Assembly (NCBI GenBank): GCA_002862125.1 | Contig: PHSP01000003.1 | Span: 930,001-994,000, forward strand | Direction of reading: 5' to 3' | DNA: 64,000 nt | Source of the DNA: Methylobacter sp. KS41 | GTDB lineage: Bacteria; Pseudomonadota; Gammaproteobacteria; Methylococcales; Methylomonadaceae | Shown here: positions 47,508 through 56,851 of the stretch, in pieces | How the letters are laid out: every line of letters begins with the position of its first letter | How positions within the stretch are numbered: position 1 is the stretch's first letter | Notes under the pieces: model-generated | What the model saw: the letters and a program-made list of their open reading frames with translations, nothing else | What the model was told of the DNA's origin: nothing | Database searches by the model: none | Made by a program: the position numbers and the translations under genes

Positions 47508-48469
47508 TGAAAAGAAAAGGTTTATGTCTGCTCTTATTACTGGCATTGGCAGGGGCGGTTCAAGCTGAAACGGTTTTTGTCACGCTGGAAAAAGATAATG
47601 CCTTGGCTGTGGTTGATCCGGTGGAAGGCAAGCTAATCAAAACAGTGCCTGTCGGTCAACGCCCCAGAGGCATTGCCATCAGCCCGGATAATAAGTTTTT
47701 GTATGTCGCTGTTAGCGACGACAATGCCATAAAAATTTTCGATGCCGGGACTTTGAAAGAAGCCGGTAAATTACCGTCAGGTGATGATCCCGAGACCTTT
47801 GCGTTAAATCCCAAAGGCGACCGGCTTTATGTATCAAACGAAGATGACAGCCAGGTGACTGTTATTGATATCGCCAAGAAAAAAGCCATCAAGCAAATCA
47901 AGGTGGGCGTAGAGCCTGAAGGGATTACCGTTAGCCCGGATAATAACTGGCTTGTCAGCGCCTCTGAAACGACCAATATGGTGCACTGGATAGATGTCAA
48001 AACCAATGCTATCGTGGAAAATACCCTGGTTGATCCGCGTCCGCGGGCGGTCAGCTTTACAGCGGATAGTAAACAGCTGTGGGTAACCTCGGAAATGGCG
48101 GGAACATTATTGATTCTGGATGCCGCGGCCAAACAGATTATCAAAACTGTCAAGTTTGAGGTTTCTGGCGTTACCTCCGATAAAATTCAGCCGGTTGGCG
48201 TTGTCATTGATAAAGACGGGAAGAGAGGCTACGTTGCTCTGGGGCCAGCAAACCGCGTGGCGGTGATTAATGCGCAAACATTTGAAGTGGAAAAAGTGCT
48301 GTTGGTCGGTCACCGGGTATGGAATCTGGCGTTTTCTCCCGATCAAAAGCGCCTCTATACCACTAACGGCGTCAGTAACGATATTTCCATTATTGATCTG
48401 GATAGTCAAACTGTAACTAAATCAGTCGGCGTAGGGAATTATCCCTGGGGCGTTGCAGTAAAGCCATGA
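47507..48469 (+). CDS. PQQ-associated YVTN beta-propeller protein
   Basis: 320 residues from ATG 47507 (MKRKGLCLLLLLALAGAVQA signal peptide); GTG/ATG options upstream lie inside the previous gene. Seven-bladed repeats of the YVTN kind: LAVVDPVEGKLIKTVPVGQRPRGIAI, LYVSNEDDSQVTVIDI, PEGITVSPDNNWLVSASE, YTTNGVSNDISIIDLDS. A periplasmic partner in the quinoprotein-linked ABC set (recalled as TIGR03866). Overlaps the ATPase gene by ATGA. Confidence 0.9.
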   Translation: MKRKGLCLLLLLALAGAVQAETVFVTLEKDNALAVVDPVEGKLIKTVPVGQRPRGIAISPDNKFLYVAVSDDNAIKIFDAGTLKEAGKLPSGDDPETFALNPKGDRLYVSNEDDSQVTVIDIAKKKAIKQIKVGVEPEGITVSPDNNWLVSASETTNMVHWIDVKTNAIVENTLVDPRPRAVSFTADSKQLWVTSEMAGTLLILDAAAKQIIKTVKFEVSGVTSDKIQPVGVVIDKDGKRGYVALGPANRVAVINAQTFEVEKVLLVGHRVWNLAFSPDQKRLYTTNGVSNDISIIDLDSQTVTKSVGVGNYPWGVAVKP

Positions 48470-49206
48470 AGCCATCCATAGCATTATCCATCGAGGATTT
48501 AAGTTTCTCTTATAGCGGCAAGAAAGCGCTCGATCATGTTGGTTTTAAGATATGTTCGGGTGAATGCACGCTGCTTCTAGGCCCTAACGGCGCAGGCAAA
48601 AGCACTTTATTTTCGTTGATTACCCGTTTGTATGATACCCGTGAGGGCCGTATCGAGTTATGTGGTTTCGATATCAAGAAGCAAACACGCAGCGCCCTGG
48701 CAAAACTGGGCGTGGTTTTTCAGCAAACCACGCTGGATATGGATTTGTCGGTGATGCAAAATTTACGTTATCACACCGCCTTGCACGGCATGGGGCGCAA
48801 GTTGGCGGCACAGAGAATTCAACAGGAGCTGGAGCGCCTGGATATGTACGAACGCCGAAATGAAAAAATTCGCCAGCTTAATGGCGGTCACCGGCGGCGC
48901 GTGGAGATTGCCAGGGCATTATTGCATAAACCGGCTTTGCTGTTGCTGGATGAGCCCACCGTGGGTCTGGATGTGCCCAGCCGGTTAGCCATAGTCGATT
49001 ATGTGCATCAGTTGGCCGCCGATGAAAAGCTGGCGGTTTTATGGGCTAGCCATTTAATCGATGAGGTCTATCCGGACGATCATTTGATTGTGCTTCATAA
49101 AGGCCGGATTAAAGCCAACGGCACGGTAGATGAAGTTCTGAAACTGACTGATTCTACGATGGTAAAAGATGCTTTTTATACTCTTACACAAGGAGAGCAG
49201 GCGTGA
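48466..49206 (+). CDS. PQQ-associated ABC transporter ATP-binding protein
   Basis: 246 residues. Walker A LGPNGAGKSTLFSLITRL, Q-loop VVFQQTTLDMD, Walker B LLLLDEPTVGLD, switch His WASHLIDE. The signature loop is LNGGHRRRVEIARALL, with N and H instead of the usual LSGGQ; this variant is, from memory, normal for the PQQ-linked family. In Pseudomonas the homologous set belongs to the ped region for lanthanide- or PQQ-dependent alcohol oxidation. Overlaps the permease gene (GTGA). Confidence 0.92.
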   Translation: MKPSIALSIEDLSFSYSGKKALDHVGFKICSGECTLLLGPNGAGKSTLFSLITRLYDTREGRIELCGFDIKKQTRSALAKLGVVFQQTTLDMDLSVMQNLRYHTALHGMGRKLAAQRIQQELERLDMYERRNEKIRQLNGGHRRRVEIARALLHKPALLLLDEPTVGLDVPSRLAIVDYVHQLAADEKLAVLWASHLIDEVYPDDHLIVLHKGRIKANGTVDEVLKLTDSTMVKDAFYTLTQGEQA

Positions 49207-50069
49207 CTAATCAGCCGGGAGCGGATTTGCATTTGCCCGAACGGCGCAGGGCGGAACCGTCCGGCGTGAATATACTTCATTACTGGCGCGCAATGTGGGG
49301 GATTATCGGGCGTGAGTTATGGCGTTTTGTTACCCAGCGCGAGCGCTTTATTTCCGCGTTGGTCAGGCCTTTGGTCTGGCTGTTTGTTTTTGCGGCTGGA
49401 TTTAGGGCGGCATTGGGCCTTGCCATCACGCCGCCCTATGAAACCTACATACTTTATGAGGTTTATATTACGCCGGGGCTGTGCGGTATGATCCAGTTAT
49501 TTAATGGCATGCAGAGTTCCTTATCAATGGTTTATGACCGGGAAATGGGTAGCATGCGGATACTGATGGTATGCCCGTTACCGCGCTGGTTTTTATTGCT
49601 CAGTAAATTATTGGCGGGTACGGCGGTATCTATTTTGCAAGTCTATGTGTTTTTAGTAATCGCCTGGTTTTATGGCATAAAGGCCCCTTGGCAAGGTTAC
49701 CTGTGGGTGCTGCCCGCGCTTATGCTGTCAGGGTTAATGTTGGGGGCTTTAGGGTTGTTGTTGTCATCCTTCATAAAACAATTGGAAAACTTTGCCGGGG
49801 TCATGAACTTCGTGATTTTCCCCATGTTTTTCATGTCGACTGCTCTGTATCCTTTATGGAAAATGAAAGAATCCAGCGCTTTGCTTTATAACCTGGCAAA
49901 ATACGATCCCTTTTCACATGCTATTGAGTTAATAAGATTTTCACTGTATGGACAGTTTAATCAGGAGTCCTTCATTTATACGCTGGTTGCTTTTATTGTC
50001 TTCATGACCGCCGCGATCATTGGCTATAATCCATCAAAAGGGATGATGGTGAGAAAAGGGGGCGCTTAA
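49203..50069 (+). CDS. PQQ-associated ABC-2 permease
   Basis: 288 residues from GTG 49203. Six ABC-2-type helices, with LVRPLVWLFVFAAGF, QLFNGMQSSLSMVYDREMGSMRILMVCPLPRWF, GLLLSSFIKQLENFAGVMNFVIFPMFFMS. It pairs with the ATPase to form an exporter-type complex (recalled as PedC-like). Last gene of the cluster; no quinoprotein dehydrogenase follows in the window. Confidence 0.9.
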   Translation: MTNQPGADLHLPERRRAEPSGVNILHYWRAMWGIIGRELWRFVTQRERFISALVRPLVWLFVFAAGFRAALGLAITPPYETYILYEVYITPGLCGMIQLFNGMQSSLSMVYDREMGSMRILMVCPLPRWFLLLSKLLAGTAVSILQVYVFLVIAWFYGIKAPWQGYLWVLPALMLSGLMLGALGLLLSSFIKQLENFAGVMNFVIFPMFFMSTALYPLWKMKESSALLYNLAKYDPFSHAIELIRFSLYGQFNQESFIYTLVAFIVFMTAAIIGYNPSKGMMVRKGGA

Positions 50070-50454
50070 AGAGTCAACTGTATCGATATAAGCGCGGGGT
50101 GATTGCATCACAGAACTTAACGGACAATTCCCGGAAAAATGCCGGGTTAGGCTGCCGGCGGTTTGCATAAATGATTGCGGTGGAACACGAAAGGCAGGGT
50201 CAACTAAAAAAGCTACGAATTCATTTAATCTTAAAGTATAGTGTTCAGGACTATGGACAACATACATAAAGCACTTGAAAAGTTTTGTGATCGTGGTAAG
50301 TTTACCCCTTAAGCAGGCACGCTTTTGTCAGGGATCATAAAATTAACAGTGCTTACTTATTGCTAGCCCTACTTAATAATACGTTGAGCAATGATTCATC
50401 GATTTAATAAATAAAATTAATAATAAATAAAATTACCTAATGTGAGGATGAGAA
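50070..50454. other. Intergenic region
   Basis: 385 bases, AT-rich towards the right. No gene longer than about 20 codons with a start is convincing. No terminator was recognised. Confidence 0.4.
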
Positions 50455-50976
50455 ATGAGTAATGAAGAAAACGCCAAGCAAGAAGAAAACGTTCAGCAAG
50501 AAGAAAATGTTAAGCAAACTGTAGATTCGGCAAAAAATATTGCCGGCGGTCTGGTTTCTTCATTCTTGGGTTTAAAAGAAAAAAACCCAAAAGTGTTTTA
50601 TGGGAGCATTGGGGGGGTAGCGGTGCTGCTTCTCTTAATGATGACCATGGGGGGCGGCGGTTCAAAACCCACTATCTCCGGGCCGGTTCTTAAAGATCTT
50701 GCGATAGGGCAGCGTTATATATTGAAGAGCGCTAATGCCTATGATCCATCTGCTACAGTCCGTTTGGTAGCAACGCCTGGAGCGATTGCGGCTTATGACG
50801 ATACTGAAGAAGCCGATAGAAGCGGAGCCTGCCAGCATATACCTCAGGGAACTCCTGTTTCCGTCGTGGAATTCGCTGATGCCTATGGAAAGCAAAAAAC
50901 CTATGCCAAGGTCAAGATCGAAGACGGCGAGTGCAAAGGTAACGAAGGTTGGGCTTTAGCAATTGATGTTCAATAG
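50455..50976 (+). CDS. Single-pass membrane protein with SH3-like periplasmic domain
   Basis: 173 residues with a GAGGATGAG site. A polar cytoplasmic start carries a tandem QEENV(Q/K)Q repeat (residues 6-22). One helix follows (VFYGSIGGVAVLLLLMMTMG, about 47-66), then a periplasmic part that looks like a bacterial SH3: LKDLAIGQRYILKSANAY, then VRLVATPGAIAAYDD, then GTPVSVVEFADAYG and AKVKIEDGECKGNEGWALAIDV. Two cysteines could pair. Family not recognised; a binding or scaffold role is a guess. Confidence 0.7.
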   Translation: MSNEENAKQEENVQQEENVKQTVDSAKNIAGGLVSSFLGLKEKNPKVFYGSIGGVAVLLLLMMTMGGGGSKPTISGPVLKDLAIGQRYILKSANAYDPSATVRLVATPGAIAAYDDTEEADRSGACQHIPQGTPVSVVEFADAYGKQKTYAKVKIEDGECKGNEGWALAIDVQ

Positions 50977-51032
50977 AAATTAAAGTTTGACAGATTTTTA
51001 AAAATATCTATAATGAGCGGATAAATTTCAGT

Positions 51033-51107
51033 GCGGGAATAGCTCAGTGGTAGAGCACAACCTTGCCAAGGTTGGGGTCGCGAGTTCGAATCTCGTTTCC
51101 CGCTCCA
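51033..51107 (+). tRNA. tRNA-Gly (GCC)
   Basis: A full cloverleaf: acceptor GCGGGAA / TTCCCGC, D-arm AGCTCAGTGGTAGAGC, anticodon loop TTGCCAA (GCC), T-loop GTTCGAATC, encoded CCA. Confidence 0.97.
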
Positions 51108-51117
51108 ATAAACAAAT

Positions 51118-51147
51118 AAAAAAGCCGCGAATTGTCGCGGCTTTTTT
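51118..51147 (+). terminator. Terminator between the two tRNA genes
   Basis: Perfect 13-bp stem AAAAAAGCCGCGA / TCGCGGCTTTTTT with an ATTG loop. It separates tRNA-Gly from tRNA-Cys. Confidence 0.85.
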
Positions 51148-51160
51148 ATTTCACCTTTTA

Positions 51161-51234
51161 GGCTGCGTAGCAAAATGGTTATGCAGTGGCCTGCAAAGCC
51201 ATCTACGCCGGTTCGATTCCGGCCGCAGCCTCCA
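51161..51234 (+). tRNA. tRNA-Cys (GCA), likely island attachment site
   Basis: Acceptor GGCTGCG / CGCAGCC, anticodon loop CTGCAAA (GCA), T-loop GTTCGATTC, encoded CCA. A tyrosine integrase remnant begins about 150 bases downstream in the same direction, the usual position for an element integrated at a tRNA 3' end. Confidence 0.97.
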
Positions 51235-51387
51235 ATAGTGAATCCAAATAGGTGCAAAGAAGTCCAAAAGCCCGCAAGTTATCTGACTTGGCGGGTTTTT
51301 TTATTGTCCAGTGAAATGCAACAAGATGCATTGACATACCGTCATTGGTGGCGGTACATTCAATTTTTTACCGGAGCGTGTACCCGT

Positions 51388-51813
51388 CTGCCGCTATCCG
51401 ATACCGCCATTAAGAACGCCAAACCCACCAACAAGCCATATAAAATGCAGGATGAGAAAGGTATGTACTTACTGGCTCATCCCAATGGCGGCAAATACTT
51501 CCGATATGATTACCGCTTTGACGGTATGCGCAAAACCTTAGCATTGGGTACTTACCCAGTCACATCACTTAAAGAAGCCCGAGACAAACGAGATACCGCC
51601 AAAAAACAAATTGATGGCGGTATAGACCCAACGAAAACAAAAAAGCGGTCAAGTCATCAAAAGCCGAAAGCGCGGCAAATAGCTTTGAAATTATTGCCCG
51701 TGAATGGGGCTTGAAAAAAGTTAATGAGTGGGATGATAAAAATAACCGCTCCAAACGGGTGCTTGAGCTAAATATTTTTCCCTGGCTTGGCAGTAAACCG
51801 ATATTTTATCTAA
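51388..51813 (+). pseudogene. Tyrosine integrase, N-terminal fragment
   Basis: Reads PLSDTAIKNAKPTNKPYKMQ, then FDGMRKTLALGTYPVTSLKEA, the arm-binding domain of P4-type integrases. A CTG stands where the start ATG is expected. A frameshift near 51645 in an A-run moves the continuation (NSFEIIAREWGLKKVNEW) to another frame. The gene is then cut by the insertion sequence at 51814. Confidence 0.85.
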
Positions 51814-53922
51814 CCCATCTTCGTGACTCCAGTCGCCCTAAGTTATTGATTTTTGGTTACCGGCGGTTTTCATTTCGAAAAAACCCTTTAAAATCAATGC
51901 TCATTTTTCGCTCTCTCTTGTAGTGCCATCCATTTAGGTTTGCATCTTGATTTTTTCCGGAATAGCGCCCATGCTAGAGCCATGTATATTCGAAGAACCA
52001 AAACTAAAACAGCGGATCATGGCGAAGATTCCTATACCTATCGGATCGTTGAATCCGTGCGTGAGGGAACACAAGTCAAGCAACGTACGCTACTCAATCT
52101 GGGCAAAGACTTTGCCATTGAGCCCGCGCACTGGCCCTTGCTTGCGGCCAGCATTGAACAGCTTCTGCAAGGCTCAGCGCCGCGCCAAGACGAGTTGTTT
52201 CATTTAGAGGATGATGCCGGTCAACTTCTGGAGGCCGCCGCCGTGCGCTATAGCGACCTCATCATCGCGAAACTGGCGCAACCGGTGGCGGCAGCGACGC
52301 CCGGGCAGGATTATCATAGTGTCGGCATTAATCATATCGAAGCCCATCAAGCCCGCAGCATCGGCGGGGAAACGTTGGCGTTGCATGCGGTCATGCAGTT
52401 GCAGCTGGATCAGAAGCTTGCCGCACTGGGCTTTAACAAAATCGATGCCGCGGCGGCATTGGGCAGCATCATAGGGCGCATGATTTCACCCGGCAGCGAA
52501 CTGCAGACCCATGACTGGCTGCAAGCACGTACCGGCCTGGGTGAACTGCTTGATCATGACTACGGCAGCACCAGTCTGACGCGCCTGTACACCATCAGCG
52601 ATAAGTTGCTCAAACACCAGTCGGCGCTGGAAACTTTTCTGGGTGCTCAGGAGCAGACCTTATTCGATTTAAACCGGAGCATCGTCTTGTACGACTTGAC
52701 CAACACCTATTTTGAAGGCCAGTGCGCCCAAAACCCCAAGGCCCGGTTCGGCCGCTCCAAAGAAAAACGCCGTGATTGCCCATTGGTGACCTTAGGTCTG
52801 GTTCTGGATGGCAATGGCTTCCCGCTCAGCAGCCAGGTCTTTCCAGGCAACGCCAGCGAGCCCGCCACGTTGGCGCTGATGCTGGACGGTCTGCAGGGGA
52901 AAAATCCATTAGCCGGAGAAAAACCGGTCATTATCATGGATGCCGGCATTGCCAGCGCTGACAATCTCGCCTGGTTAAGCGCGCGCGGTTATCTTTACCT
53001 GGTGGTCAGCCGGGAACGCTACCTACAAGATCCCAGAGACCAGGATAATGCCGTACTGGTTAGGGAAACCGGACAGAGCAAAGTCAGCGTTTACCGCACA
53101 ATCGATGCAGAAACCGGGGAAACCCGGCTCTATTGCCACTCCGATCAAAAAGCCAAAAAAGAACAGGCCATCCGCAACCGCTTCCACGTTCGTCTGGAAG
53201 AGGGGCTCGACAAGCTCCATGCCGGTTTGGACAAAAAAGGCACGATCAAAAACTACGCGAAAATACTCGAACGCATTGGCCGGCTGCGCGAAAAAAACAG
53301 CCGCGTCGCGCAAGACTACCGCATTGAAGTCATTGCTGATGACGCGAAAAACAACGCCATCCGTATTGAATGGCAGCGTGAACCCAAAAGTGAACAAAAA
53401 GACCGGCACTGCGGAGTTTACTGCCTGAGAACCACTACTCCGGACTGGTCGGAAGAACAATTGTGGTCAACCTATATCATGCTGACCGAGATCGAAGCCA
53501 CGTTCAGAAGCTTGAAAACCGACCTCGGCTTACGTCCAGTTTTCCACCATAAAGAAGAACGCGTCACCGGACACTTGTTCATTACTTTAATGGCCTACCA
53601 TCTGGTGCATACCCTGCGCTATCAACTCAAGCAGCAGGGTATCCATTTAAGCTGGGACAGCATACGCAACATTATGTCGACCCAACAACGCCTCACGATT
53701 ACCTTGCCGACAGAGGATAATAAGACCATTCACCTGCGCACAACAACCCAAGCCGAAACACGCCAAAAACAACTATACGCAGCCTTAAGTATCAAACCTG
53801 ACCTGATAGGTAAATGTAAGACGATTATTGATAAGAAAAAATATGTAGTGCCATTTGAGATAAATTAAAATTTTAACTTATTGAAATAACAAGAAATTAT
53901 CAGTAGAATTCACGAAGATGGG
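51814..53922 (+). mobile_element. IS1634-type insertion sequence, copy 1
   Basis: 2109 bp with terminal inverted repeats CCCATCTTCGTGA / TCACGAAGATGGG. Flanked by the 4-bp direct repeat CTAA (51810-51813 and 53923-53926), read here as the target duplication. It splits the integrase gene. Copy 2 has the same length and nearly the same sequence in the opposite orientation. Confidence 0.9.
51982..53868 (+). CDS. IS1634-family (IS4-like DDE) transposase, copy 1
   Basis: 628 residues from ATG 51982 (MYIRRTKTKTADHGEDSYTYR); a 14-codon upstream extension is open. IS1634 features: a coiled N-terminal half, YDLTNTYFEGQCAQNP, the first catalytic Asp region PVIIMDAGIASADNLAWL, and the YREK-like Glu region YIMLTEIEATFRSLKTDLGLRPVFHHKEERVTGHLFI. 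Intact, so transposition is possible. Confidence 0.93.
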   Translation: MYIRRTKTKTADHGEDSYTYRIVESVREGTQVKQRTLLNLGKDFAIEPAHWPLLAASIEQLLQGSAPRQDELFHLEDDAGQLLEAAAVRYSDLIIAKLAQPVAAATPGQDYHSVGINHIEAHQARSIGGETLALHAVMQLQLDQKLAALGFNKIDAAAALGSIIGRMISPGSELQTHDWLQARTGLGELLDHDYGSTSLTRLYTISDKLLKHQSALETFLGAQEQTLFDLNRSIVLYDLTNTYFEGQCAQNPKARFGRSKEKRRDCPLVTLGLVLDGNGFPLSSQVFPGNASEPATLALMLDGLQGKNPLAGEKPVIIMDAGIASADNLAWLSARGYLYLVVSRERYLQDPRDQDNAVLVRETGQSKVSVYRTIDAETGETRLYCHSDQKAKKEQAIRNRFHVRLEEGLDKLHAGLDKKGTIKNYAKILERIGRLREKNSRVAQDYRIEVIADDAKNNAIRIEWQREPKSEQKDRHCGVYCLRTTTPDWSEEQLWSTYIMLTEIEATFRSLKTDLGLRPVFHHKEERVTGHLFITLMAYHLVHTLRYQLKQQGIHLSWDSIRNIMSTQQRLTITLPTEDNKTIHLRTTTQAETRQKQLYAALSIKPDLIGKCKTIIDKKKYVVPFEIN

Positions 53923-54218
53923 CTAAAGATATTTTGGGCTGTTTACGGCGAGTTGAAGATCGTGGAACTATTGAAACCGCACACCGAACCCTGCAAATAT
54001 GCGGACAGGTTTTCCGTTATGCAGTGGCTGCCGGCAGAGTGGATCGAGATATAACACCGGATTTACGCGGCGCATTGCCGCCCGCCAAAGGTGAACACTT
54101 CGCAGCTATTACCGAACCGAAACAAGTAGCGGAACTATTAAGGGCAATCGACAGTTATCAAGGCTCATTACCTGCCGTTTGCGCGTTAAAGTTTGCGCCG
54201 CTGGTTTTGCCCGCCCAG
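53923..54218 (+). pseudogene. Tyrosine integrase, central fragment between two insertion sequences
   Basis: Codes for DILGCLRRVEDRGTIETAHR, then GQVFRYAVAAGRVDRDITPD, then GEHFAAITEPKQVAELLRAI, the core-binding part of the integrase. Restoring both target sites shows frameshifts that predate or are independent of the insertions: the SKP-to-DIL join is out of register, and one T is missing before the GCCCGCCCAGG that should encode ARPGELR. Confidence 0.85.
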
Positions 54219-56327
54219 CCCATCTTCGTGAATTCTACTGATAATTTCTTGTTATTTCAATAAGTTAAAATTTTAATTTATCTCAAATGGCACTACATAT
54301 TTTTTCTTATCAATAATCGTCTTACATTTACCTATCAGGTCAGGTTTGATACTTAAGGCTGCGTATAGTTGTTTTTGGCGTGTTTCGGCTTGGGTTGTTG
54401 TGCGCAGGTGAATGGTCTTATTATCCTCTGTCGGCAAGGTAATCGTGAGGCGTTGTTGGGTCGACATAATGTTGCGTATGCTGTCCCAGCTTAAATGGAT
54501 ACCCTGCTGCTTGAGTTGATAGCGCAGGGTATGCACCAGATGGTAGGCCATTAAAGTAATGAACAAGTGTCCGGTGACGCGTTCTTCTTTATGGTGGAAA
54601 ACTGGACGTAAGCCGAGGTCGGTTTTCAAGCTTCTGAACGTGGCTTCGATCTCGGTCAGCATGATATAGGTTGACCACAATTGTTCTTCCGACCAGTCCG
54701 GAGTAGTGGTTCTCAGGCAGTAAACTCCGCAGTGCCGGTCTTTTTGTTCACTTTTGGGTTCACGCTGCCATTCAATACGGATGGCGTTGTTTTTCGCGTC
54801 ATCAGCAATGACTTCAATGCGGTAGTCTTGCGCGACGCGGCTGTTTTTTTCGCGCAGCCGGCCAATGCGTTCGAGTATTTTCGCGTAGTTTTTGATCGTG
54901 CCTTTTTTGTCCAAACCGGCATGGAGCTTGTCGAGCCCCTCTTCCAGACGAACGTGGAAGCGGTTGCGGATGGCCTGTTCTTTTTTGGCTTTTTGATCGG
55001 AGTGGCAATAGAGCCGGGTTTCCCCGGTTTCTGCATCGATTGTGCGGTAAACGCTGACTTTGCTCTGTCCGGTTTCCCTAACCAGTACGGCATTATCCTG
55101 GTCTCTGGGATCTTGTAGGTAGCGTTCCCGGCTGACCACCAGGTAAAGATAACCGCGCGCGCTTAACCAGGCGAGATTGTCAGCGCTGGCAATGCCGGCA
55201 TCCATGATAATGACCGGTTTTTCTCCGGCTAATGGATTTTTCCCCTGCAGACCGTCCAGCATCAGCGCCAACGTGGCGGGCTCGCTGGCGTTGCCTGGAA
55301 AGACCTGGCTGCTGAGCGGGAAGCCATTGCCATCCAGAACCAGACCTAAGGTCACCAATGGGCAATCACGGCGTTTTTCTTTGGAGCGGCCGAACCGGGC
55401 CTTGGGGTTTTGGGCGCACTGGCCTTCAAAATAGGTGTTGGTCAAGTCGTACAAGACGATGCTCCGGTTTAAATCGAATAAGGTCTGCTCCTGAGCACCC
55501 AGAAAAGTTTCCAGCGCCGACTGGTGTTTGAGCAACTTATCGCTGATGGTGTACAGGCGCGTCAGACTGGTGCTGCCGTAGTCATGATCAAGCAGTTCAC
55601 CCAGGCCGGTACGCGCTTGCAGCCAGTCATGGGTCTGCAGTTCGCTGCCGGGTGAAATCATGCGCCCTATGATGCTGCCCAATGCCGCCGCGGCATCGAT
55701 TTTGTTAAAGCCCAGTGCGGCAAGCTTCTGATCCAGCTGCAACTGCATGACCGCATGCAACGCCAACGTTTCCCCGCCGATGCTGCGGGCTTGATGGGCT
55801 TCGATATGATTAATGCCGACACTATGATAATCCTGCCCGGGCGTCGCTGCCGCCACCGGTTGCGCCAGTTTCGCGATGATGAGGTCGCTATAGCGCACGG
55901 CGGCGGCCTCCAGAAGTTGACCGGCATCATCCTCTAAATGAAACAACTCGTCTTGGCGCGGCGCTGAGCCTTGCAGAAGCTGTTCAATTCTGGCCGCAAG
56001 CAAGGGCCAGTGCGCGGGCTCAATGGCAAAGTCTTTGCCCAGATTGAGTAGCGTACGTTGCTTGACTTGTGTTCCCTCACGCACGGATTCAACGATCCGA
56101 TAGGTATAGGAATCTTCGCCATGATCCGCTGTTTTGGTTTTGGTTCTTCGAATATACATGGCTCTAGCATGGGCGCTATTCCGGAAAAAATCAAGATGCA
56201 AACCTAAATGGATGGCACTACAAGAGAGAGCGAAAAATGAGCATTGATTTTAAAGGGTTTTTTCGAAATGAAAACCGCCGGTAACCAAAAATCAATAACT
56301 TAGGGAGACTGGAGTCACGAAGATGGG
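54219..56327 (-). mobile_element. IS1634-type insertion sequence, copy 2
   Basis: 2109 bp, inverted relative to copy 1, with the same CCCATCTTCGTGA ends. Flanked by the 4-bp direct repeat CCAG (54215-54218 and 56328-56331). Only a few substitutions distinguish it from copy 1, including Ser/Arg in the transposase at LAA(S/R)IEQ. Confidence 0.9.
54273..56159 (-). CDS. IS1634-family transposase, copy 2
   Basis: 628 residues, same start context and motifs as copy 1; the difference seen is Arg for Ser at LAARIEQ. Intact. The near identity shows that one copy came recently from the other or from a common source. Confidence 0.93.
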   Translation of the reverse strand: MYIRRTKTKTADHGEDSYTYRIVESVREGTQVKQRTLLNLGKDFAIEPAHWPLLAARIEQLLQGSAPRQDELFHLEDDAGQLLEAAAVRYSDLIIAKLAQPVAAATPGQDYHSVGINHIEAHQARSIGGETLALHAVMQLQLDQKLAALGFNKIDAAAALGSIIGRMISPGSELQTHDWLQARTGLGELLDHDYGSTSLTRLYTISDKLLKHQSALETFLGAQEQTLFDLNRSIVLYDLTNTYFEGQCAQNPKARFGRSKEKRRDCPLVTLGLVLDGNGFPLSSQVFPGNASEPATLALMLDGLQGKNPLAGEKPVIIMDAGIASADNLAWLSARGYLYLVVSRERYLQDPRDQDNAVLVRETGQSKVSVYRTIDAETGETRLYCHSDQKAKKEQAIRNRFHVRLEEGLDKLHAGLDKKGTIKNYAKILERIGRLREKNSRVAQDYRIEVIADDAKNNAIRIEWQREPKSEQKDRHCGVYCLRTTTPDWSEEQLWSTYIMLTEIEATFRSLKTDLGLRPVFHHKEERVTGHLFITLMAYHLVHTLRYQLKQQGIHLSWDSIRNIMSTQQRLTITLPTEDNKTIHLRTTTQAETRQKQLYAALSIKPDLIGKCKTIIDKKKYVVPFEIN

Positions 56328-56678
56328 CCAGGCGAGTTAAGGGCGGCAGAGTGGCAGCATATCGACCTTGACGCTAAAGAATAGCGTTATTTTGTATCAA
56401 AAACCGAAGTACAGCATATTGTTCCGCTATCTAATCAGGCCGTGGCGATAATGCAAGAACTCCACCCGCTTACCGGGCATGGACGTTTTATATTCCCGTC
56501 TGAACGCACGCCGCGTGGCGATAGATGTATGAGTGAAAACACTCTGAATGCGGTATTAAAACGGCTTGGTTACGGTAAAGATGTAATGACCGCCCACGGT
56601 TTCAGGACAATGGCCGAAGCAGCGCTATCCATCACGTTATGTTATCGATTATGGCTTGCTGGTTGCAGATTCGCGTAA
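56328..56678 (+). pseudogene. Tyrosine integrase, C-terminal fragment
   Basis: Begins GELRAAEWQHIDLDAKE (the first catalytic Arg), followed by TAG where Trp is expected, then RYFVSKTEVQHIVPLSNQAVAI, then LHPLTGHGRFIFPS and AHGFRTMAEAAL (the H-x-x-R box). The end is out of frame and the catalytic Tyr is lost. With its other fragments this integrase is certainly dead. Confidence 0.85.
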
Positions 56679-56722
56679 AATCCTATGGGACTTTAGTGTC
56701 GTTTGTTTAAATTCACCCAGAA

Positions 56723-56851
56723 ATGGCACAACGGGCAAGGGAAATGATACGCAAAGCCAAACGGGAAAAAGATTATCAATTCGTACTGGCGTATATATTA
56801 GGGTATAAACTAAGATTACTAATGAACCACAATAAACCGGAGTGGCAATAA
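56723..56851 (+). CDS. Small basic ORF upstream of the ParD-like gene
   Basis: 42 codons: MAQRAREMIRKAKREKDYQF, then VLAYILGYKLRLLMN, ending PEWQ. Its TAA overlaps the next ATG (TAATG). It may be a small coupled gene or the tail of a lost gene; no family is recognised. Confidence 0.3.
   Translation: MAQRAREMIRKAKREKDYQFVLAYILGYKLRLLMNHNKPEWQ

Noticed and set aside
54681-55118. 145-codon frame antisense to the transposase (and its twin at 53023-53460)
   Set aside because: Present in both IS copies only as the complement of the transposase; no family signal.
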